64,000 nt of DNA from Aggregatilineales bacterium (GTDB taxonomy: Bacteria > Chloroflexota > Anaerolineae > Aggregatilineales > Phototrophicaceae): the NCBI GenBank assembly GCA_030834905.1, contig JAUQWZ010000011.1:535319-599318 (forward strand), read 5' to 3'. Positions 16,165 to 24,341 of this stretch are shown in pieces. The notes beneath the pieces were generated by a model. That model saw only the letters and a list, made by a program, of their open reading frames with translations, ran no database searches and was not told where the DNA came from. Position numbers and translations under genes: made by a program. Position 1 is the stretch's first letter, and every line of letters starts with the position of its first letter.

Positions 16165-17013
16165 TTACTCCGTGTTGACGTGTACCCGCGCATACAGGCT
16201 GCGGTAATTGCCCGGCGACGTTTGCATGTAGCGGCGAAAGATACGCCTGAAATAGTCGGGGTCGGTGAAGCCGCACGCCAGCGCAATCTGCTCGATAGTC
16301 ATTTCGCTGTCCATCAGGTAGCGGCGGGCGCGATGAATCCGGCGGCGGTGGATTGCCTCGGTCAGCGTGCAGCCATAAACGCGGCGGTAGATACGCCCAA
16401 GATAATCGGGATTGTAACCAATCGCCTCGGCAACCCTGCCCGGCGTGATCGGCTGGTCAAAATACATACGGATATGGGTGTGGGCGCGCGTGGCGATGAC
16501 ATTTAACTCGTCGGTGTCCTCAGTCTGCGGCAGGGCTGATCGGGTGGTTTCGACCAGCATCAGCATCATGAGCAGATTTGCCGAGTAGGGGTGCAGTTCC
16601 GCCGATTCCTGCTGGCTCAGGAAATCCCGATACAGACTCTCCAGCCGCTCCGGGCGCTGTATCCGCTGAAGCTGCGGCACCTCGATACCCGGCAGCGCCG
16701 TATTGGCGTTGATCTCGGGGACGAGGTCGAAGTGTATCCAGTAGAATTTTAGCTCGGGGACCATCGGCGTTAGCCCGCCGTGACGCCTGCCGGGGAACAG
16801 ATGCAGCGTCTGTTCTGCCATGACGCAAAAGGTGCGGTCTTCTTCCCACATCTCCAGTTCGCCCTCTTTGACGAAAATCAGCTCGTGAGAGTTAATTACC
16901 CGCGTCGGATGTATCCCCCTGCCTTGCGAGATGAACAGCCCGGCATTCTGGGCTTTGACCGAACAGATCGTCCTGAGTGTCAGATTATTCGCTGCGTCCA
17001 CGATGAGCACCAT
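16165..17013 (-). CDS. AraC-family transcriptional regulator
   Basis: 282 residues. The N-terminal ~150 residues form a cupin-like sensor domain (VINSHELIFVKEGELEMWEEDRTF; QTLHLFPGRRHGG), and the last ~100 residues carry the two helix-turn-helix units of AraC/XylS proteins (ITPGRVAEAIGYNPDYLGRIYRR, then MTIEQIALACGFTDPDYFRRIFRR and TSPGNYR). It is transcribed divergently from GH127, with 195 bp between their starts, so it is the likely activator of the GH127-transporter-epimerase genes. The signal is unknown; a released arabinose is plausible. Length is normal. Confidence 0.92.
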   Translation of the reverse strand: MVLIVDAANNLTLRTICSVKAQNAGLFISQGRGIHPTRVINSHELIFVKEGELEMWEEDRTFCVMAEQTLHLFPGRRHGGLTPMVPELKFYWIHFDLVPEINANTALPGIEVPQLQRIQRPERLESLYRDFLSQQESAELHPYSANLLMMLMLVETTRSALPQTEDTDELNVIATRAHTHIRMYFDQPITPGRVAEAIGYNPDYLGRIYRRVYGCTLTEAIHRRRIHRARRYLMDSEMTIEQIALACGFTDPDYFRRIFRRYMQTSPGNYRSLYARVHVNTE

Positions 17014-17041
17014 CCACTAAAAGTCGGATTTGTCTTCCTAT

Positions 17042-17051
17042 TATACGAATT
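17042..17051 (+). promoter_or_regulatory. Half-site TATACGAATT in the AraC/GH127 divergent region
   Basis: The ten bases are identical to 14527-14536 and both are followed within two bases by AGG. It could mean that the LacI regulator also acts on GH127, or that this is an unrelated AraC half-site. Only half of the longer site is present, so confidence is low. Confidence 0.3.
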
Positions 17052-17208
17052 AAGGAGTACACCGCACGCGCAAACTTGACTAGAGTCGAAAGAAAGATAG
17101 GCGGATTGGGTTTGGCTCAAGCCTGTTCCGCCTGCAAATCGACGCGCCGGTACCCTTTAGAATTGTTTTGGTGAATGATTGAGCCAGCATTTTGAAGGAG
17201 ATGTTTCT

Positions 17209-19155
17209 GTGATCGGTCAAACAAGAAAGCTGAAGTCCGTACCCCTCCAGAATGTCCACTTTGAGCAAGGCTTCTGGGCAGACCGTCAGCTCACCAACCG
17301 CGAAAAGACCATTCCCGCGATCTACAACAAACTGGAATCCACCGGTCGTCTGGCAGCATTCGATCTGGATCCCAATCAGACGCCGCCCAAACACCATTCC
17401 GTCATCCGCAAGTTCTACGATTCAGACTCCGGCAAGTGGCTTGAAGCCGTCGGCTACAGCCTGCGGACGCATCCCGATCCGGCGCTTGAACAGCAGGCGG
17501 ATGACCTCATCGACCGCATGGCGCGCGCGCAGCAGCCAGACGGTTATCTGAACAGCTATTTTCCGGTCATGGAAAAGGAATACCGCTGGCGCAACCTGCG
17601 CGACTGGCACGAGATGTACAACGCCGGACACCTTATCGAAGGCGCGGTGGCATACCATGAGGCGACTGGCAAGTCCAAAGTCGTGGATATTCTGAGCCGC
17701 TTTGCCGATCACATTGACAGCCTCTTTGGTCCTGATGAAGGCAAAAAACGCGGCTATCCGGGACACCCGGAACTGGAACTGGCATTGGTCAAGCTGTACC
17801 GGGCGACCAATGAACCGCGTTACCTGAATCTGGCGACATACTTTATCAACGAACGCGGTCAGCAGCCGCATTACTTCGACATTGAAGCCCATAATCGCGG
17901 CGAAGACCCGGAGGATTTCTGGGCGCAGACCTATCACTACTGCCAGGCGCACGAACCGCTGCGCGAGCAGACCAAGGCAACCGGTCACGCGGTGCGCGCC
18001 TGCTACCTGTACGCCGGGCTGGCGGACGTGGCGCTGGAAAGCGGCGACCAAAGCCTGGTGGAAACGGCGCGGCGGCTGTGGGATGACCTGACCGAGCACC
18101 AGATGTACATCATCGGCAGCCTGGGCCCGGCACGCTCGAACGAGGGTTTCACCTTCGATTACGACCTGCCCAACGAAACGGCGTATGCCGAAACCTGCGC
18201 CGCTATCTCGCTGGTATTTTTCGCCCAGCGCATGTTCCAACTGGATCAGAATGCCCGCTATATCGACATCATGGAGCGCGCGCTTTACAACGGCGTCCTC
18301 AGCGGCGTGGCTTACGACGGTACCCATTTCTTCTACGCCAACCCGCTGGCGGCATATCCAAAAGTGAACCCGCACGACCCCTGGAGCGCGGTCAAATCCG
18401 ACCCGCATTACCGCCGCGAAGAATGGTTCCCCTGCCCCTGCTGCCCGCCGAATCTGGCGCGGCTGGTCGCCAGCATTGGCAGCTATTTCTACTCGGTTGC
18501 GGGGGACACGATCTATGTCAACCTCTACGACAGCAACCGCAGCGATATCGACCTGAACGGTCACCGGATTCAGCTCACACAGCAGACGAACTATCCCTGG
18601 GATGAGACGATCCAGATCACCGTCAACGTCGATCAGCCCGCCGCCTTCACGCTGGCGCTGCGCATCCCCGGCTGGTGCCGGGATGCCCGCCTTCAGGTGA
18701 ACGGGCAGGATGTCGCCCTCAACAGCGCATCCGGCTATGCCCGCATCAGCCGCGAGTGGGCATCAGGCGATCAGGTCAGCCTCACGCTGGCAATGCCGGT
18801 CGAGCGCATGGTGTCGCACCCGAAAGTGCGCCAGAACGCCGGTCAGATCGCGCTTCAGCGGGGTCCGGTCGTCTACTGCCTTGAAGAAGTGGACAACGGT
18901 ACCGATCTGGCGAATGTCAGCCTGCCGCGTGGCAGCGCGCTGGCGACGAAATTTGATCCCGAACTGTTCGGCGGCGTCAGCGTCATCACCGGCACCGCCA
19001 ACCGTTATGTGCCGAGAGCGTGGAAAGGCGGACTGTATCAACCGGAAACAGTGACGCTGGTGGACAGCCCCTCATTCACGTTTAAAGCGATCCCGTACTG
19101 CTTCTGGGCGAACCGCGCCCCGGGCGAAATGCGTGTCTGGATACGGGAGGATTAG
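17209..19155 (+). CDS. GH127 beta-L-arabinofuranosidase
   Basis: 648 residues from GTG at 17209, chosen because AAGGAG lies 9 bases upstream; an in-frame TTG at 17179 lacks this. Family signatures include the start motif VHFEQGFWADR, the barrel segment QPDGYLNSYF, and the zinc/thiolate centre: ETC at about residues 328-330 and CPCC at about 409-412, matching the Glu, Cys, Cys, Cys set of Bifidobacterium HypBA1, where one Cys of the final pair is the nucleophile. Such enzymes release L-arabinose from beta-1,2-linked arabinosides of hydroxyproline-rich plant glycoproteins and some pectic side chains. There is no signal peptide. The neighbouring transporter probably supplies its substrate. Confidence 0.93.
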   Translation: MIGQTRKLKSVPLQNVHFEQGFWADRQLTNREKTIPAIYNKLESTGRLAAFDLDPNQTPPKHHSVIRKFYDSDSGKWLEAVGYSLRTHPDPALEQQADDLIDRMARAQQPDGYLNSYFPVMEKEYRWRNLRDWHEMYNAGHLIEGAVAYHEATGKSKVVDILSRFADHIDSLFGPDEGKKRGYPGHPELELALVKLYRATNEPRYLNLATYFINERGQQPHYFDIEAHNRGEDPEDFWAQTYHYCQAHEPLREQTKATGHAVRACYLYAGLADVALESGDQSLVETARRLWDDLTEHQMYIIGSLGPARSNEGFTFDYDLPNETAYAETCAAISLVFFAQRMFQLDQNARYIDIMERALYNGVLSGVAYDGTHFFYANPLAAYPKVNPHDPWSAVKSDPHYRREEWFPCPCCPPNLARLVASIGSYFYSVAGDTIYVNLYDSNRSDIDLNGHRIQLTQQTNYPWDETIQITVNVDQPAAFTLALRIPGWCRDARLQVNGQDVALNSASGYARISREWASGDQVSLTLAMPVERMVSHPKVRQNAGQIALQRGPVVYCLEEVDNGTDLANVSLPRGSALATKFDPELFGGVSVITGTANRYVPRAWKGGLYQPETVTLVDSPSFTFKAIPYCFWANRAPGEMRVWIRED

Positions 19156-19178
19156 TACAAGAATCTATCGTCAGATTT

Positions 19179-19209
19179 TGTGGAGCAGTCGGCTAATCAC
19201 TGCTCCACA
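19179..19209. terminator. Hairpin after GH127
   Basis: Perfect 11-bp arms, TGTGGAGCAGT at 19179-19189 and its complement at 19199-19209, with a 9-base loop. It separates GH127 from the following binding-protein gene. No T-run follows, so it may act as a processing or attenuation element. Confidence 0.65.
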
Positions 19210-19269
19210 GCCAGATAGATTCGCCATCAAACTCGTTCTGATCTATGGATGCTTAAGGAGTAAATATTT

Positions 19270-20661
19270 ATGTCACCAAAACTTTCACGCAGAAGCTTTT
19301 TGAGGATGGCGGGTGCCTCGGCTGCTGGCTTGGCAGCCGGAGCGCAGCTCCTGCCTAAGGTGCGGGTTTTCGCAGCGCCCAACGGACAGGAAGTTGTGCG
19401 CATCTCGTTCGCCGGTTGGGGGCAGGTCGCCGAGCAGGACGGCGTGGTCGCGGCGATTGAAGCCTTCCAGGCAGAGAATCCGGGTATTGAGGTCGAATGG
19501 CGGCACACGCCAGATACCGACTTCACCACCGTGTTCCTGTCAAACATCGCCGCCGGAACGCCGCCGGATACCAGCTTCATCGCATCGAACAACTATGAAA
19601 CCTTCCGCAATCAGGGACTCCTGCTCGACATCACCGACTACATCACCAACGATCCGCTGCTGGGGCAGCCCGACTACTTCCTGCCGCAGGAAGCGCAGCG
19701 CAGCGCCGACGACAACGGGCGCTGGCATGGCATCGGTTCGACCTGGGTTGCGCCGCATATCTACTATAACGCCGCCCTGTTTGAAGAAGAAGGCATCACG
19801 CCCCCCGGATTCACTGACGACGAAATCTGGGACTGGGACACCTTCCTGGCAGTCGCCAAGCAGCTCACCGTAGACAGCAACGGGCTGCATCCCGATGACG
19901 ACGGTTTCGACCCCGACAACATCGAGCGCTGGGGCGTTCAGTATCCGTTCTCCAACGAGACGTACATCGCCGCAGCCGTCTTCTCCAACGGCGGTCAGAT
20001 GGTCAATGAAAACGGCAGCGCGCTGGACAGCCCGGAAGCCATGGAAGCGATGCAGCGGATGGCGGATCTGATCTACGTCCATCACGTCGCGCCGCAGAGC
20101 GCGTCACTTTCCAGCCTGGGCATGTCCAATACCCAGATGCTCGATACCGGGCGGCTGGCTATGGCGGTCGATGGTTCGTGGGCGCTCTCGTGGATCAACT
20201 CGTCACTGCTGACGGTTCCCATCGGCACCGGCGCGCTGCCCAAGATGACGCAGCCCGCCACCCACATGCAGGCGCATTTCCACGGCGCGCTTGCCGCGAC
20301 CGAGCATCCCGACGAAGCGTGGCAGTGGCTGCGTTTCCTGGCAACGCCGTTCTACACGCTCCAGTTCATGAAGATCGGGCTGTGGCTGCCCAGCCAGACC
20401 GCGCAGACGACTGAAGAAGGTCTGGCGGAATGGATCACCGAAGGCATTCACCCGGATAACTACGTCGATTTCGTCAGCGAGTATCTGCCCAATTACGGTG
20501 TCGCCTACCGCGTTCCACCCGGATACGTCGAGGCGTTCACCAACTTCCTGAATCCCGCTTACGAAGCCATTGCCAACGGCACGCCAGCCGTCGATGTGAT
20601 GCCTGAAGCAGTGCGTCAGGCGAACGAGGTCATCGCCGCCGCCATTGCCGCAAGCAGCTAG
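19270..20661 (+). CDS. Tat-exported sugar-binding protein of an ABC transporter
   Basis: 463 residues. The N-terminus has a twin-arginine signal (LSRRSFLRMAGASAAGLAAG), so this binding protein would be exported folded, unlike the Sec-type signals of the other binding proteins here. The mature part is a family 1 solute-binding fold (VRISFAGWGQVAEQDGVVAAIEAF; RLAMAVDGSWALSW). AAGGAG lies 9 bases before the ATG. It is followed by a hairpin and two permeases, then galM. The position after GH127 suggests beta-arabinosides or related plant-glycan fragments as ligand. Confidence 0.92.
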   Translation: MSPKLSRRSFLRMAGASAAGLAAGAQLLPKVRVFAAPNGQEVVRISFAGWGQVAEQDGVVAAIEAFQAENPGIEVEWRHTPDTDFTTVFLSNIAAGTPPDTSFIASNNYETFRNQGLLLDITDYITNDPLLGQPDYFLPQEAQRSADDNGRWHGIGSTWVAPHIYYNAALFEEEGITPPGFTDDEIWDWDTFLAVAKQLTVDSNGLHPDDDGFDPDNIERWGVQYPFSNETYIAAAVFSNGGQMVNENGSALDSPEAMEAMQRMADLIYVHHVAPQSASLSSLGMSNTQMLDTGRLAMAVDGSWALSWINSSLLTVPIGTGALPKMTQPATHMQAHFHGALAATEHPDEAWQWLRFLATPFYTLQFMKIGLWLPSQTAQTTEEGLAEWITEGIHPDNYVDFVSEYLPNYGVAYRVPPGYVEAFTNFLNPAYEAIANGTPAVDVMPEAVRQANEVIAAAIAASS

Positions 20662-20673
20662 AACCAGAATTTC

Positions 20674-20713
20674 AGGTCGGGAAGGACGAGCGCCCCTCGC
20701 CCTTCCCTGACCT
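20674..20713. terminator. Long hairpin between binding-protein and permease genes
   Basis: AGGTCGGGAAGG at 20674-20685 pairs with 20701-20713 (one bulged T); the loop can itself pair CGAG with CTCG, giving a long stem. There is no following T-run. It occupies the same place as hairpins after the other binding-protein genes in the window. Confidence 0.75.
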
Positions 20714-20764
20714 CACAGACAATCGGTATGTGTCAGGAACGATGGTCATACGAGTGAACGTATC

Positions 20765-21712
20765 ATGACGACGACAGCCGAAGTTCGGAATACCGATCCC
20801 AGAGCGCAGCCGCTGTTAAAGCGGCGGCTCACACTTTCTCAGCGTCGAAATATTACCGGCTACTTGTTTATTTCCCCTTTCATTCTTGGCTTTCTGTTAT
20901 GGTTTTTGATACCCGCGCTGATCGCGCTCTATCTGACCGTCCACCGCTGGAATCTCATCAGCGCGCCACAGTTCGTTGGTCTTGATAATATCGAGCACCT
21001 GTTTAACGATCCGCTGCTGCCACAGGCATTGAAAGCCACCTTTACGTATACGATTGTCGCGGTGCCTCTGGGGCTGCTGATAAGCTTTGGGCTGGCGATG
21101 CTCCTCAACAACCAGCTTCCCGGCATCGGTATCTTCCGAACCATCTTCTATCTTCCCAGCATTATTCCCGCCGTCGCCAGCGCCGCGCTGTGGGCGTGGA
21201 TCTTCAATACCGAATTCGGGCTGATGAATGTCTTGATACGGAGTCTCGGGGGACCCAAGGTCCCGTGGCTGCAAAGCCCGGACTGGGCGCTGCCCGCGCT
21301 CATCATTATGAGTCTCTGGAGCGTCGGCGGCTCGATGATCATTTTTCTGGCGGGGCTGCAAGGCATTCCCGACATCTATTATGAGGCGGCGGAAATTGAC
21401 GGCGCTGGACGCTGGAAAAAGCTGCGCCACATTACCCTGCCGATGATGTCGCCGGTCATCTTTTTCAACCTGATTATCGGCTTCATCAACTCGTTTCAGG
21501 TCTTTGTCGCCGGCTACCTCATCACCGACGGCGGACCGACCAACGCGACATTGTTCCTGGTGCTGTATATCTACCGTACCGCCTTCCGAAGCCTCAACAT
21601 GGGCTACGCCGCGACAGTATCGTGGCTGCTGTTCTTCATCCTGATGGGTCTGTCGTTCCTGGTGTTTCGGTACATTGGCAACCGTGTCTACTACGAAAAC
21701 CCGGGCGAATGA
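20765..21712 (+). CDS. CUT1 sugar ABC transporter permease (MalF type)
   Basis: 315 residues with a cytoplasmic N-terminus, six membrane segments and the EAA loop [21 protein letters not shown]. It is 12 bp before the second permease and 103 bp after the binding protein. It forms half of the membrane channel of the transporter associated with GH127 and galM. No ATPase gene is linked, so a shared ATPase encoded elsewhere must energise it. Confidence 0.93.
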   Translation: MTTTAEVRNTDPRAQPLLKRRLTLSQRRNITGYLFISPFILGFLLWFLIPALIALYLTVHRWNLISAPQFVGLDNIEHLFNDPLLPQALKATFTYTIVAVPLGLLISFGLAMLLNNQLPGIGIFRTIFYLPSIIPAVASAALWAWIFNTEFGLMNVLIRSLGGPKVPWLQSPDWALPALIIMSLWSVGGSMIIFLAGLQGIPDIYYEAAEIDGAGRWKKLRHITLPMMSPVIFFNLIIGFINSFQVFVAGYLITDGGPTNATLFLVLYIYRTAFRSLNMGYAATVSWLLFFILMGLSFLVFRYIGNRVYYENPGE

Positions 21713-21724
21713 CGAGGTCGTGCC

Positions 21725-22621
21725 ATGAGTTCATCCGACATATCGCTATCAGAATCCACCAGTGTCAGCGCGTTTGAGGAGCAAGCCCCGCCATCAAAAA
21801 GTCGGTGGATGCACTGGTTTACCTATATCCTGCTGATTGCCGTCGCGGCGCTGATGCTGTTTCCCTTCCTCTGGCTGGTCAGCAGCTCGCTCAAATCGCA
21901 GGTGCAGATTTTCGCCTATCCGCCGGAATGGATTCCCAACCCGCCTATCTGGCAAAACTACGTCGATGCGATGACGTTCCGACCATTCCATATTTATCTG
22001 CGCAACAGCATCGCTATCGCCAGTTTGAATGTCATCGCCGTCGTGCTGACGTCGTCGCTGTGCGCCTACGGGTTCGCGCGGATACGCTTCTGGGGGCGCG
22101 AATTCTGGTTTTCAATTGTGATTGCCACGCTGCTGCTGCCCAGCATCGTCACGCTGGTGCCGCAGTTTATCATTTTCACCCGTCTGGGCTGGATCGATAC
22201 CATCCTTCCCCTCACCGTCCCGATTTTCTTTGGCGGCGGGGCGTTCAACATCTTTCTGCTGCGGCAGTTCTTCCGCACGATTCCCGAGGAACTGGCGGAC
22301 GCCGCCCGCATTGACGGATGCAGCGAGTTCGGCATTTACTGGCGGGTGATGATGCCGCTGTCGAAACCCGCCCTGATCACGGTCGCGATCTTCACCTTTC
22401 TGGCGTCCTGGAATGACCTCATCGGACCGCTGGTATACCTGCGCACGCCAGACACCTACACGGTGGCTATCGGTCTGGCGCAGTTTCGCGGCGCTCTGAC
22501 GACACGCTGGGATCTTCAGATGGCGGCGGCGACGGTGATGGTGCTGCCCGTGGTGGTACTGTTCTTCTTCGCCCAGCGCTACTTCATCAAGGGCATCGTG
22601 ATGACGGGCTTGAAGGGCTAA
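21725..22621 (+). CDS. CUT1 sugar ABC transporter permease (MalG type)
   Basis: 298 residues with a polar N-terminal ~28 residues, six membrane segments and the EAA loop [22 protein letters not shown], ending in [12 protein letters not shown], typical of MalG-type subunits. It is the second permease of the GH127-associated importer and is followed after 154 bp by galM, with an imperfect inverted repeat between them. Confidence 0.93.
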   Translation: MSSSDISLSESTSVSAFEEQAPPSKSRWMHWFTYILLIAVAALMLFPFLWLVSSSLKSQVQIFAYPPEWIPNPPIWQNYVDAMTFRPFHIYLRNSIAIASLNVIAVVLTSSLCAYGFARIRFWGREFWFSIVIATLLLPSIVTLVPQFIIFTRLGWIDTILPLTVPIFFGGGAFNIFLLRQFFRTIPEELADAARIDGCSEFGIYWRVMMPLSKPALITVAIFTFLASWNDLIGPLVYLRTPDTYTVAIGLAQFRGALTTRWDLQMAAATVMVLPVVVLFFFAQRYFIKGIVMTGLKG

Positions 22622-22635
22622 AGCGAGGAAGATTC

Positions 22636-22722
22636 AACGCCAGAGCGCAAGGAAACAGGGAAAGGCGCAAAGGGTTCAGGCATCCCCTCTGCGTCTTTCT
22701 TTATCCTTCGCGTCTTTGCGTT
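22636..22722. repeat. Imperfect inverted repeat rich in GCGCAA/TTGCG
   Basis: Bases 22636-22671 and the reverse complement of 22687-22722 align over about 36 positions with most bases matching (AACGC at one outer end, GCGTT at the other), so the transcript can form a long bulged hairpin. It lies between the permease and galM. It resembles the CGCAAAGACGCGAAGG-type intergenic repeats seen in several bacterial genomes. Confidence 0.5.
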
Positions 22723-22775
22723 AAAGTATTCTCTTTTTTGGGCAGCAGCCCAAATCCTGAAGGACAGTACACGTC

Positions 22776-23876
22776 ATGACCAACCCTGCTTCACATCTTA
22801 CTCGCGGCAGTTCAGTCACATCCCAGCCTTTTGGCGTTACCGCTGCCGGTCAGCCGGTGGACGAATACATTCTGACCAACGCAGTCGGCGTTGAGGTGAG
22901 ACTCATCACCTACGGCGGCGCGATCACCTCGATCCGCGTCCCCGACCGGAACGGCGGGTTTGCCAATATCGTCCTGGGCTTCGACAACCTGGCGGACTAT
23001 GAAACGAAAAGCCCCTATTTCGGCGTGATCACCGGACGCTACGCCAACCGCATCGCCAACGCCAGCTTTGTGCTGGACGGCAAACGCTACTCGCTGGCGG
23101 CGAACCAGAGTTCCAACACGCTGCATGGCGGCGAACAGGGCTTTGGCACGAAGATATGGTCAGCCCGCAAGATCGAGTCGGGCGACAGCGTGGGCGTGGA
23201 ACTGACCTACCTCAGCCCGGATGGCGAAGAACACTTCCCCGGCAGCCTGCAAACCAGCGTCGTCTATACGCTGATCAGCAGCGGCGAGCTGCGCATCGAT
23301 TACCGCGCCACAACCGACGCGCCAACCATCGTCAACCTGACCAACCACTCGTATTTCAATCTGGCGGGTGAAGGCAGCGGCAGCATTTACGATCACATTC
23401 TGCTGCTGAACGCCGACCGCTATACGCCAGTCAACGAGACGCTGATTCCCACCGGCGAACTGGCTCCGGTGGAAGGCACGCCGTTTGACTTCCGATTGCC
23501 GAGGGCGATCAAGCCGGGACAGCGCTCCTCGCACGAGCAGATCGTCCGCGCCAGAGGCTACGATCACAACTTCATCCTCAACCGGCAGAACCCGGACGAC
23601 CAATCGCTGATTCTGGCGGCGCGCGCCTACGAACCGGAACTGGGGCGCGTCCTCGAATGCTGGACGACTGAGCCAGGCATTCAGTTTTACGCGGGGAATT
23701 TCCTTGATGGCACGCTGGTCGGCTCCGGCGGGCATCTCTACCGCCAGAGCGACGGTTTCGCGCTGGAGACGCAGCACTTCCCGGACTCGCCCAACCAGCC
23801 GAGCTTCCCATCAACGGTGCTGCGCCCAGGTCAAACCTATCAGACGACCACCGTCTATAAATTCGCCACCGCCTAG
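22776..23876 (+). CDS. galM: Aldose 1-epimerase (mutarotase)
   Basis: 366 residues, the normal length. Motifs: GVEVRLITYGGAITSIRVPD at the N-terminus, FGVITGRYANRIANASF, the catalytic-His segment NLTNHSYFNLAG, and VECW-like LECWTTEPGIQFYAGNFLDG with FALETQHFPDSPNQPSFP near the end. It interconverts alpha and beta anomers of hexoses and of arabinose released by the local glycosidases, before phosphorylation or isomerisation. It has no signal peptide. The stop codon overlaps the stop of the converging methyltransferase-family gene by 4 bases. Confidence 0.95.
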   Translation: MTNPASHLTRGSSVTSQPFGVTAAGQPVDEYILTNAVGVEVRLITYGGAITSIRVPDRNGGFANIVLGFDNLADYETKSPYFGVITGRYANRIANASFVLDGKRYSLAANQSSNTLHGGEQGFGTKIWSARKIESGDSVGVELTYLSPDGEEHFPGSLQTSVVYTLISSGELRIDYRATTDAPTIVNLTNHSYFNLAGEGSGSIYDHILLLNADRYTPVNETLIPTGELAPVEGTPFDFRLPRAIKPGQRSSHEQIVRARGYDHNFILNRQNPDDQSLILAARAYEPELGRVLECWTTEPGIQFYAGNFLDGTLVGSGGHLYRQSDGFALETQHFPDSPNQPSFPSTVLRPGQTYQTTTVYKFATA

Positions 23877-24334
23877 AACCAGCGCCCGACGCGGGATCGA
23901 TAGGCGCGGTAGGCGTCGCCAAATTTACGCTCAAGATAGCGCTCTTCCCGCAGGATGATGCCGTAATGCACCACGATCAAAGTCAGGGCGACCGTGACCA
24001 GCATCCAGCCGTTCTGCGTGATGAGCGCCAGACCGAACGAAAACAGCGTAAATGACAGGTATATCGGGTTGCGGGTGATGGCAAAAATGCCGGTTGTCAC
24101 CAGCGCGGTGGTCGGGTGCGACGGTTCGGGATTGGTGCCGCTTAGAATCATGCTGAGAAGCGCCCAGGGACCGGGGATCAGCGACAGCAGCGACAGCGCG
24201 AATCCCACCATCCGCGCCCATTCAGGCAGCGCCACCGGCAGCAGCCGGTTGAGCAGCCAACCGACAAGCAGTCCGGCGGCATATACCAGCGGCGGCGGCG
24301 CGATCACCCTGGCAGTATCTCGTTTGGCGGTCAT
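23873..24334 (-). CDS. Isoprenylcysteine carboxyl methyltransferase (ICMT/PEMT)-family membrane protein
   Basis: 153 residues with four or five hydrophobic segments and the family signature TGIFAITRNPIYLSF (G-x-x-x-x-x-RNPxY) followed by HYGIILREERYLERKFGDAYRAYRSRV, the SAM-binding end of ICMT-like and phospholipid methyltransferases. Bacterial members methylate unknown substrates. It is the downstream neighbour of the GH42 gene (7-bp gap, same strand) and so may be co-transcribed with it, although a functional link is not obvious. Confidence 0.88.
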   Translation of the reverse strand: MTAKRDTARVIAPPPLVYAAGLLVGWLLNRLLPVALPEWARMVGFALSLLSLIPGPWALLSMILSGTNPEPSHPTTALVTTGIFAITRNPIYLSFTLFSFGLALITQNGWMLVTVALTLIVVHYGIILREERYLERKFGDAYRAYRSRVGRWF

Positions 24335-24341
24335 GGTGTCC

